The position numbers and the translations under genes were made by a program. A DNA stretch of 64,000 bases from Astropecten irregularis (Eukaryota > Echinodermata > Asteroidea > Paxillosida > Astropectinidae), in the NCBI GenBank assembly GCA_963971285.1, contig OZ020262.1:11821308-11885307 (forward strand), in the 5' to 3' direction. The first letter of the stretch is position 1; every line of letters starts with the position of its first letter. Shown here piece by piece: positions 46,957-58,100 of this stretch. The notes beneath the pieces were generated by a model, which was not told the DNA's origin, did not search any database, and saw only the letters and a list, made by a program, of their open reading frames with translations.

Positions 46957-47700
46957 ATGGATGAGAGGCCATTGCATGAAAACAACATAACTTCATGTTG
47001 ATGGCCTCCAGCAATGGCCGCCATAAGTAGGACCCATCATTACACCAATAGAAACCTAATTATTATTCAAAAATCTAACACATCACCTCAAAGAGTCCAC
47101 AATTGATACAAACCCTTCATGCTTTGCAGATAAATTTAGTAATAATAATATAATAATTATATATTGCACAATCTATAAAAAAATTATGAAATTCTGTGAG
47201 TCCTGAGAAATACGTACGTTTTGATGTGCAGCAAAATATTTATAATTATAATATATTATTATATTTATTTATTTTACATTTTATTTACGTATTCATCCAC
47301 CTCTACCGAAATACTTTTCAGGTTAAAAAATCAAAACCTCTATCAGCTTCCAGTGCAATATTAAGTAAAATCTCCAACTAAATCTCCATTCTATCTAAGC
47401 TCTCCTCTCATCTCCTCCTGCCCACGAGATGGCGCTTGTCAATCACAGTATTGCTTTTTTCTTCTTCTCTTGGTTGATGCAATTGGTAAAGCTATTTTAT
47501 AGAACATATTCACACATTATATTCACCCACACACCTACACGCACAAACATAGTTTCAAGACAGACATATTATGATTATTGTTCTATTAATCATGTTATTT
47601 TCTGTCGTCATTAAGTTCTTGGGGCGTCTTCATGGGTCTAGCACTGCTCAGCGGAAAGCACAGGAATACACACGCTATAAACTTCCTGGTGCTAAAGACC
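46957..47700. other. AT-rich, no gene seen
   Basis: Includes TTTATT at 47264-47269, a remote candidate AATAAA for the cyclase mRNA on the minus strand. Confidence 0.4.
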
Positions 47701-47950
47701 GATCCGACGGCACGATATACTATCCGCCATTACTGCGGTGTCCCCACCTGCCTTTTGTCCGGCAACAAAAGAATTTACGCTCCGCCGCACTCTATGATTG
47801 CATGGTGTATGTCCCATGATTAGGGGACGTACACCCTGCAGTATAGAGTGCGGCGAACGTAAATGCGTTTGTTGTCGGACAAAAAACAGGCGGAGACACT
47901 GCAGTAATGGCGGATGTTTCCTATACCTCCAGGGTCGCGCTGTTGGATCG
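47701..47950. mobile_element. Foldback element, GC-rich arms
   Basis: Arms of about 120 bp meet at 47818-47822. CATCCGCCATTACTGC and CGCCGCACTCTAT are shared by both arms in opposite orientation. Confidence 0.75.
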
Positions 47951-47984
47951 GTGTATACTATTGGCAGATGAGAAACGAGACATC

Positions 47985-48182
47985 GCAATAGTGCGCCACC
48001 AAGAGTTTGCAACGCAATGGCCAATCACAATTCACCAATTTGTCGACCGAACTTATGCGCGTCATGAAAAGGGTCGACAGATTTCGCTAATATGTGTTTG
48101 GCCAATGCGTTGCAAACTCTTGGTGGCGCACTATTCCAAGGAATGTCTGCTTACCGTTAAGCAGCGCTAGAAAATTGGACCC
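47985..48182. mobile_element. AATAGTGCGCC foldback element plus a short repeat end
   Basis: AATAGTGCGCCACCAAGAGT at 47988 is mirrored to 48137. TTAAGCAGCGCTAGAAAATTGG (48158-48179) resembles an end of the CAATTTCATAGAGC family. Confidence 0.7.
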
Positions 48183-48637
48183 AGAACGCACATTTACATA
48201 CACACACTCAATACACAAACCCACACATTATGCACATTAATCACAAACCCTATTGTTTTCCAATTTTAGTCCATAGTTCTCCAATATCCCATAGATTTAT
48301 CACAAATTGATTCGGGGTATAAAGGGCACCACAGTTGCTATGGCTTTTAGAACCAAACAACCACCATCTGACATAAAACCCCATGCACACTTTAAAAGTA
48401 TGCGATGATTGTTTTAAGTAACCACTAACCACGGTGTAACCCAGACAACAGTTGCCTTGGCGACATTAAGATGAAATCGTTTTGTAGTGACCTATTCAAA
48501 TTTGAATAAAAAAGGTCCCAAGAAAGAGCCCTATTGTCCCGATCTCACTAACCAGTGCAGGTAGTTATAGTCACAGCACACATTTTGGTTGTGTTACCAA
48601 TTCGAAATACCTTGCATAATCTCCAGTCGGCATTCCA

Positions 48638-48740
48638 GGAAAATTAGTCCACTCTGGTTAGCTGGTAACCAGACCCAACAGATGAAGAGTCAGGAGCTGA
48701 GTACCAGCTATACCAGAGTGGACTTATCTCCGGGAATCCC
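48638..48740. repeat. Hairpin downstream of the cyclase stop
   Basis: AGTCCACTCTGGTTAGCTGG is mirrored by CCAGCTATACCAGAGTGGAC. It may fall in the 3'UTR, where it could fold in RNA. Confidence 0.65.
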
Positions 48741-48966
48741 CTCCAGTCTTGGATCAGTTGGATCCAATCGTGACTCTTTGAGAGAAACCCCCTTTCAGGC
48801 CTTTTTTGGAGTGATATAATGATTTCATTATAGTTGCCGGAGTCAGCATATAAAATGGCTCACCAACAAAGCCAATGTCACACACGAATTGAAAGCCAGA
48901 GATCGTTATTAACTGGCTTTCTTAAGAACAAGGTGAAAAACTTTGATACAAATCAGACTTATCCAC

Positions 48967-49113
48967 TCATTTCTCGGGACTGTCGGAGGCGACTGCACCG
49001 GGAAGCATCCCATCAGCTAGGTCATTCGGGCTGGAAGCCAGACAAAGATCAGGCAGATCAAACTCATCTATATCCTTGCCAACCAGCCAGTAGGTTGTCA
49101 TGGGAGGTTTGCC
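48967..49113 (-). CDS. Guanylyl cyclase last coding exon (tail and stop)
   Basis: Acceptor CCAATTGACAG, then [14 protein letters not shown], the conserved end of the cyclase domain, and a 34-residue acidic, Ser/Pro-containing tail ending DSPEK before TGA at 48969-48967. Confidence 0.94.
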   Translation of the reverse strand, partial: GKPPMTTYWLVGKDIDEFDLPDLCLASSPNDLADGMLPGAVASDSPEK

Positions 49114-52100
49114 CTGTCAATTGGAGAAAAAAAAGTGCACATTATTTCACATTTGCATTGAAGTTAATGCGCTTAGGACAATTTGACCAAGTTACAAATT
49201 CTCCTACCGGATCATTTTTGAACCCGAGCAAGAAAAAGCAAACATTTGGCTTTGTTTACTGTGCAATAGTGCTTGCTATGCAAATCAATAATCTTATGTG
49301 ATTTAAAAAAAGTATTGTTGAAAGCAGCTCTGTTGGAAGTGACTTCACGCGAGTTATCGTGGGAAATGTGAGAAAAAAAAATGTAGAGCGCCCTCAAAGA
49401 TGTAGGACGCCCTCAAAGATGTAGGAAGCCCTTAAAGATGTAGAGCGCCCTCAAAGATGTAGAGCGCCCTCAAAGATGTAAGACGCCCTCTTGAGTCGGT
49501 ATGCCTACCTTGACGCTTATCTCCCCTCGTAGCTCAGTCTTGAATCCGCCAATTTGATTCAGGACGCCGTATGTAGATGAACTGATCTGAATGCGCAAAG
49601 CTGAACACAGAATAAAAGAAAAGAATGCCGTTTAAAAAAATGCCGAACTACATACAGGACTAGCTCAAGTGCGAACCTGAAGTCCGTGGCTTTGGCTTTC
49701 AATGTTGCTTTATACATAATGCCCAATTAAGGGTGTTCCCTACTTCACCACAGCTATCTAGCCGAAGACAGAGTTTATTTAAAACCTCACCTAGTCCGTT
49801 GGACTCCATTCGCGACGCAGTATTGACGGTGTCCCCGAAGAGACAAAATCGAGGCATCTTCTGACCGACCACGCCAGCAACTACAGGACCTACAAACACA
49901 GTAGAATGAGACACAGACATCTGCCAAGATTAGAGATTCGTACTTTCCAGACGAATTTTTAGCCCACCGTTAAGTCTCAAAAATCCGCTAAGGTACGTAT
50001 GGAAAAAAACAGACAAGATACTATGCTGGATAATTTCTGGATAAATACACAATTTCAGTCGGAAAACTTTTAACGGTAGGTTTCTACCATCACCATCTTC
50101 ATTCCCTGAAAGTTATACGTAAATCTGTGAACATTTCTGTGTTGGTTTCTTACCAAAGTATGATGCTACCTTTAAGTGTCAACCTAATATGCAATTTAGA
50201 AATATTAAAAAACAATAACCATGAATTTTACTCACCCGTGTGTATACCGGCTCGGAGTTGCACTTGTTGGTTGGGTCGATGCCGTATCCTGAAGGATGTA
50301 GCGGCGCTGAGTAGGTCCACGGCCATGCTGGATATTTCGGCTGCGTGTCGGTTGCCATTACGTTCCGGTACGCCAGACGCCACCATGTAGGCGTCACCTA
50401 TCGTCTCAACCTTAACCACAAATAAAAAGAAGAAGAAACTTAAAGGTAGTATCATACTTTGCTAAGACACCAAAATTGAAATGTTGACAGATTTAACTTT
50501 CAGGGTATGAAGATGGTGGTGGTAGAAACATACCGTTAATTTTTTTTCCGCATGAAATGGTGTATTTATCCAGAAATTAGTAAAACAACGGCCGAAAATC
50601 TTTTAAAAGATCAAAAATAAAAGAGAAAAGACTTAAGAAATACCGTGGCAGTTTTTCACTGTTTTCTCAAAAAGTGGGCACCGTATGGGACTGAATTTTT
50701 CACAGATGACTGTTACTGTATCTGTCTGATATTTTCTGTATTTCTTTGATAAAAACCAAAGTATGATATTACCTTTAAGAACTTCTAAATGCAGACTAAT
50801 GTTGGTCTGGCCTCCTGCATGCAATTTGCCACCAGTTATGTTCCAACCCAAATGCTACACCTTGCTATTTTCCCCATTTTTGAGCCAAAATTCAAGGCAA
50901 TTATATTCACTGTATCACCCGGATAATGACTTCCTCCTACTCTAGGGCAACTTTTGGACCGTTTAGAACCAATTTTCGAAAATGGTTATTTTGGGTAAAA
51001 AAAAGACAAAAACGGCAAGGGGTACGTACCCCTTGCAAATTTTCTTATTTTTGGGTGAAAATATTCGCTGTTTCACTTCGAAAATGTCTTCCGCTCTTAC
51101 ACTTAATCTAGCACCACACCATACCTTATAAATATCGTAGTTATCAATCGTGTCGTCAAACAGGGTGTAGAGATCATTCAAAAGTTCCACGACCTATGCC
51201 AAACACAAAAATACTCTTCGATGAAAACAAAATATCAGGTACGTAACATTTATACATTGCATGTAATATACTCGTCTCATCTTTCCAAGAGCATGATTAT
51301 TGGGTCTTTTTTGTTAAGGTTTGTACCTGGAATGGCGTGCTTTCAGATGCTAGTCTGGTAAAGCCCACGATATCGCTGAAGTATATAGTGACTTGTTCGT
51401 ATTGCTCGGCCGTTACTACGTCGCCACGCTTCAACTGTGTAGCCACCGATCTGCCAATAAAATGCAAAAAGGCAAAGAGCTTGGTGATAACAGTCATGGA
51501 ACTGGTATCTCATGGTCCAAGCCAATGAAAGTGGAATGATTGCCTCACAGGATAGACCGATATGGCACTTACACGTGCAGATGAAAGTTATCGTGTTAAT
51601 CACCCTATACATATGCTCTTCTTTGGTATAAGTGAAATTGTAATCTATACTACTCCTAAGGAAAAGAACTTATACCAACTGCTAAATGCAGACCCAATGT
51701 TGTTCTGCCCTCCTACATGCATTTTACCACCAGTTATGCTCCAATCCAAATTGCCTGGTCTTGCGGTTCCCCAAATGTCTCAAGCTGCCACTTGGCCTGC
51801 CCTCAATAAAGTCAAATATTCTTGATATGCTATGCCGAGTCTGACCTTGGTAGCATCTGATGAAGAAGCTGATCCGTCTTCTTCTTCTCATCTTCAAGCT
51901 GGAGAGTTCTTTCATTCACCAGCTCCTCCAAGTGATCCGCGTACTTCTCCATCATCCCGATCATGTTGTCCACTAGATTCTGAGATCTGTTGGATAATAA
52001 TAATCATACTTGATGAAACTTTCGTTTGCCCATTCAATATCCAGAAGTCAGCAGCAGCAGCAGCAGCAGAAACAGCAGCAACAGAAACAGCAGCAGCAGC

Positions 52101-55100
52101 AGAAACACTAGCAGAAATAGCAGCAGCATCATTCAACAGCAGCAGCATTCAGCAGCATCATTCAGCAGCAGCAGCAGCATCATTCAGCAGCAACAGTAAG
52201 CAGCAATAGCAGCAGCATTCAGTAGTAGCATCATTCAACAGCAGCATTCAGCAGCAGCAGCAACATTCAGCAGCAGGAGCATTCAGCAAAAGCAGCATTC
52301 AGCAGAAGCAGCATCATTTAGCAGCAGCAGCATCATTCAGAAGCAGGAGCAACATTCAGCAGCAGCACCAGCAGGAGCAACATCCAGCAGCAGCGGCAGC
52401 AACATTCAGCAGCAGCAGCAGCAGCAACAACAACAACAACAACATTCAGCAGCAGCAGCGGCAGCAACATTCAGTAGTAGCAGCATTCAGCATCAGAGGA
52501 GCAGCATTTAGCAGGGCCACCACCACCACCACCACCACCACCACCACCACCACCACCACCAGCAACAGAAGAACTCACTTGCCACCAGAGAGCTTCTGGA
52601 TCATGCTCTTGACGCTTCCTATGCTTGGCCGATCGGCGGGCTTTTCGGCCCAGCACATCTCCATCAGTTCAATCATGGCTTCCGGGCAGGAGTCGCTGGG
52701 CACTACGGGACGGAACACGGGGCGGGATCCCATCTTCACGGCAGTAATAATATCTGCAAAGGAACATGACAAGTTTTACTTTCTTCAGAAGTAGGAAGGC
52801 CTGATTTTTGATTGGGAAACAATACGAAGAGTCAAACAATGGAAACTGAACAATTACCTTTTGTATCTAAAATCTGGCCACAATACGGCCCTCCACGCAT
52901 GGCTATTTCCTGAAGGATGATGCCAAAGGCGTAAATGTCGCCCTCTTGCGTCCCGTACGGGCTAGCTGGAGGGAATCTCAATAATTCAGGCGCTGTCCAC
53001 AAGGATGCTGTAGAAAATGATAAAGAGAGTCATTTGTAACCTTGAGTAAAGCGTATTAGACCTTTTGCAATGGGCCCAGACCTAGACCTAGCTCTAGGCA
53101 TCAGCTTTCGGATGCGCTGGTCTGTGCGCTGGTTCCCACACCCTTTTTGGATGGAGGGAATCAGCCGCAGCATTCTTAAGAAGCATACCTAACATCGAAC
53201 ACACCCTTGCAAAGTTTACTGCGACGTCAAAATATTCCCAAATTCATTGGAGTATTTCATTTTGATAATTTACCGAGGGGAGATTCTAGCTGTATACCTT
53301 TGTATATTTCGTGCTCGCTCTCCTGTAGGTAGTCGGTCTGGCCTCCTTTGAACAGAGCCAGTCCGTAGTCAGTCAGCTTGCACGACCAGCGTTTGTCTAT
53401 GACCACGTTGGATGATTTGAGTCTGCCGTGGGACTTTAACGGAGTGCCGAAGAGGTATTGCAGACCCTGCCACAAAGAAAGGAGAGAGAAATTTGTGACA
53501 TGAAAAACTCAATTTACCCTGTACCTTCCAAAACGCCACGACGAAGGGCCTGTTTGCTTAACGCAAGGGATCCCAGATTTATGCAGGGTACGCTAAAATG
53601 GTATCCGGATCCGCAAGATTCGTGATCCTATGCATTACAAAGAACAGTCCCTAATACAATGTACTTATTTAAACATACTTATTTGAACACAATAATACCG
53701 TGGGGCATACGTTTATGGTGCACTGAGTAAATATTACTCTCTATGGAGCAGTTGGATCTAAAAGAACACGAGGGATTAAATCGAGGTTCCAGGCAGATTT
53801 GCTCTGAGTCTTCCAAAATATTGCACCTTTAATCTCAGACTCAGGCTCAGGCTCAGGCTCCAGCTCTGACATCCTACGCTGACGATAATAGGTTGTGGTT
53901 TTTCATTGAAGCTGAAGCTCTGTTGTCCATTTCGAACCAGAGAATCTACTTCCGAACCGCAGCCAAAAGTCTCTATTTTGTTACCAGTTTTTTGAAAATG
54001 GATTCACGAAATGGAGCCGAAGCCTGAGACGGAGCCTGAGCCGCAGTTTCGTAAACGCCCTATGAATGATTACAGCATATGCCTACCTTGCAGATGTCCG
54101 TGGCGAATGATAATTTAAAGTTTTCGTCCAGTTTTATGTCATCATTTTCCAGGACGTCCTGATAGCAAAAATATGCAAAAAACAATTATCATCAATTCAA
54201 AAGGTGCAAGAAATTAGGTGGACGTCAATCTCATGTTCTTCTGGAAGCAGGTCAGGTCAGAGAGGCAGTGAGTGCTTTGCTAAGGACTAAATGCCTCACC
54301 CAGTCATAAATGATTTCTATAATGACCATCAATCTTGTTTCATTGAGATGGAATGATATCTCCACTCCATAAGGGTAGGGACCCTTCTCCCAGCCATAAT
54401 TGTAATGTAAACAGAACATCAATCTCGTTTCATGGTGAGAGACTGGTAACACTGCGGTCTGGAAGGAAGCTTTTATGTCATTGCTGTTGACTTCCTGCAG
54501 TGCTTTTTTTCAGTCAGGTTATTTGATTGCCTTCATACAGAGAATATACTGACAAATAATGAATGGCAAGTCTTATTTTGGTTTCAAGCCAGCATTTGGT
54601 TTTCCTTTGAATGGCTTTGTAAAACGCGGGATTTTCACGCATACTCATGTAGGGAACAACAGCAAAAATATAATGAAAAAAAAACATAAAAAATGAAGAG
54701 GCAAACTTGACCAACAAAAATGGTTTGGTGATAAAATTACACCACAAGTTGAGTGAAAGGAACATATTTGGCAAAATCAAACCCATCGAGGAGGAAAAGG
54801 TCTGTCAGAAAACCTATAAAACAACCGCAACTTTTTGTGCACAAATCAATTGGGTTTATACTGCCTTCAGTTCCCCAGATGACATCACAGTTTTGCTCAT
54901 GAATATGGAAATGCTATTTAGCATCCAACCAAAAAACCTGTTTTTAACCCTGAATCAGTGTGAGGAAGTGGGCAAAATCACAATCCCCATGTACAGTTTT
55001 TTTATTGGCACATGTTCAAGCCATAATATTCCCATTGCAGAGAACCTTTAAACGGACCCTGTCACTTCTGAATGTGCCATTTGAAACACAATCAATCACA

Positions 55101-58100
55101 TTAATTGGAAGATTAATTTTTCTAATATAAGAGTGTAGGCATTAACTGCTTGCCTCTTATGTAAATAGACATACAATTAAAATTGTTCAATTATACGCGA
55201 CGGGATTTCGACGTTGTTCCCTTCATTTGACGTATCCTCCACTTGAACTGGGGCAAATTTCATAGAGCTGCCTAGCACAAAAAAATTGCTTAGCACCATA
55301 ATAGCGAGCAACAGCCAAAGATTTATTACAAGTGATACACAACACACGGAAATTATGTTGGTAGTTAATCCTGTTTTTACTTAGACAGAAATGTCATGCT
55401 TAGCGAATTTTTGTGCTAAGCAGCTCTATGAAATTGGCCCCTGACTGCATTGGCGGTTTTTATAATCTTATTATGCTGATCATAATCATAAGGTCCATGG
55501 GAAAGACTGGACGGGGTCTAGTCTTACCTGTAAACTGCCTTTATGACTGTACTCCATCAATATACTGACGTGAGGATTATCGATACAAGCTCCGATGAAC
55601 GGGTTGATATTGTCGTGTTTAAGATTCCTTGTCTGGTGAGGAGATAAACAGAGATTAAGAAATCAAATTTGTAACCGATGAGGGCGGTGTGAATGAGAAT
55701 AAAAAAAAGAAAAAGAAGAACATTTTGTTTCTGCCTGCCAAGGATATGAAATGCTTTCATTATAACGATTCGTCGGAATGACGTCACCTGATTTATCTCG
55801 TATTTTAAAGGGCAGTAGAAAGTAGTGGTCCACATGCCGCATACCCGTTGAAATATCACTTTAAACCCATAAGAACTAAAGGCAGCGTACAGGATTTGTA
55901 AGGCCTCCAAAAATATTGAGTTTGAGACAAATGGACTCAACAGTTCGTAAACAGTGCAAACAGTCACCATGGGAAATCTTGGTTCATCAGATGATGGGTT
56001 TATCAAGGAAATAAAGATTTCGTGTCTATTAAAAAGATTAAGTGCGATTCAGAACGATTTATTAGCATTTCGAGAGCGAGGTGTAACCGTGGGGGATACG
56101 GAGGGGGGCAAGATTATTTCGGCCGTATTTCTGCTATCCAGATGAACAAAGCGTAAGACCAAAAATTCAGCCAAAACGCACATCTTTGCAATTCCTATAC
56201 GCTCACTTTAAGCTGCCAATGAAGAGATAAACTGAGCAACAACCGTTCGTCAACAAAATGGTACATGGCCCCAAATGGCGTCGATACAAACATGCGCAAT
56301 GTCAAAGTGTTAATGTCTCCAGTATTTTTGTTAATGGTAACCGCTGTAGAGCGTCACAGGTTAACATGAAGGTTATCACTTATAAGCACCACAACACTAT
56401 GACGATCGTTCCAGATAATTAAGTCTGGTACAACCATCAACCATAAACAGCCTTCGAGTCGAACGACAGACTGGGGCCATCACCCATAGCTGGTGATTCC
56501 ACTTCAGTACTAGGGTCCAAATTAATCGAAGTCGCAATTTCCTCACAACAATAGACGAAGAGTAATTTAATAAGTCTGATTGCGACCTTCTGCGAATGTA
56601 TGACTGTGTCCCAATTCTCTGGCTACGGCTGCAAATTACGCATGTACCTATGGCAGCCACTAGGCAGTGACTGCAGCCATTTCCATAGACATGTGTGTTA
56701 TAATTATTTGCGGCCGCAGCCAGAGAATTGGGACATGGCCTAATATCTCTCTCACGTGTACGAGGCGCCAAGACTTGGCCCCATCTTCACCTTCAGCGAT
56801 ACTTACAATTGATATTTCGATCAGCTGGTCTCTACTCAGCACAATGTTTTTCTTCAGAATTCTCTTGATGGCCACAACATAGCCCTGTATAGCAGAAATT
56901 GGTAACGACAGGTTTATCAATTATTAAGCAGACGATATCAGAAAACAATGGCTGGTATTCATAAAAACGTAGCATATGATTTTCCTTCACTTTTCAAGTA
57001 TTTAGCATGCACCATATTCATAAAAAGGGATGGATTTGCTTATACTTTTAAGCATATGCTTCAGGTAAAAGTATCTCCTTCAAGACATCGAGCAAATACT
57101 AAAAGTAGAAGCATCTCCTTCTATACATATTCATAAAGAGTAGTATTAAGCATAAACTACAAGCATATCCTTGGAAAATTCTAAGGTTTCTCCAGATCAG
57201 GCTTGAATGTCTTTGTGATTACTTGTGCTTGGCGTGGCTGGCTACATTGAACCTGTGGAAGGTGCAAGGAGGAAAACAAATGTTTATAATGTCAGGCAGT
57301 TGTATTGACCGTCGTATATACTTCATGCGTTTTTCGTGCTCATTTTCGGTCTCCATTAAAAACAAATAATACTGATAGTTACTAATAATACATCGGTCTG
57401 CGCTACACCCTGCAAAACCCTCTCTAGATCCGCCACTTGAACCATTCCTCACTGAGGTAACATCGGGCAGCATGTCGGACGAAGATGTGACGGGTAGCTA
57501 GCCAGTCCACATTTTTATCACCAAGATTATAAAAACGCATGAAGTATACGATGGCCAATACAACTGCCTGACATTATAAACATTTGTTTTCCTCCTTGCA
57601 CCTTCCACAGGTTCAATGTAGCCAGCCACGCCAAGCACAAGTAATCACAAAGACATTCAAGCCTGATCTCGAGAAACCTTAGAATTTTCCAAGGATATGC
57701 TTGTAGTTTATGCTTAATTATGGGCACTACTCCATACTGGGGGAACTACTGGGGGAACTACCGGGGGGCACTACTTCATACTGGGGGAACTACTGGGGGA
57801 ACTACCGGGGGGCACTACTCCATACTGGGGGAACTACTGGGGGCACTTCTCCATACTGGGGGAACTACCTGGGGGCACTACTCCATACTGGGGGAACTAC
57901 TGGGGGAACTACCTGGGGGCACTACTCCATACTGGGGGAACTACTGGGGGAACTACCTGGGGGCACTACTTCATACTGGGGAGAACTACTGCCGGGGGAA
58001 CTACCGGGGGCACTACTCCATACTGGGGGAACAACCTGGGGGCACTACTCCATACTGGGGGAACTACTGGGGGGCACTACTCCATACTGGGGGAACTACT

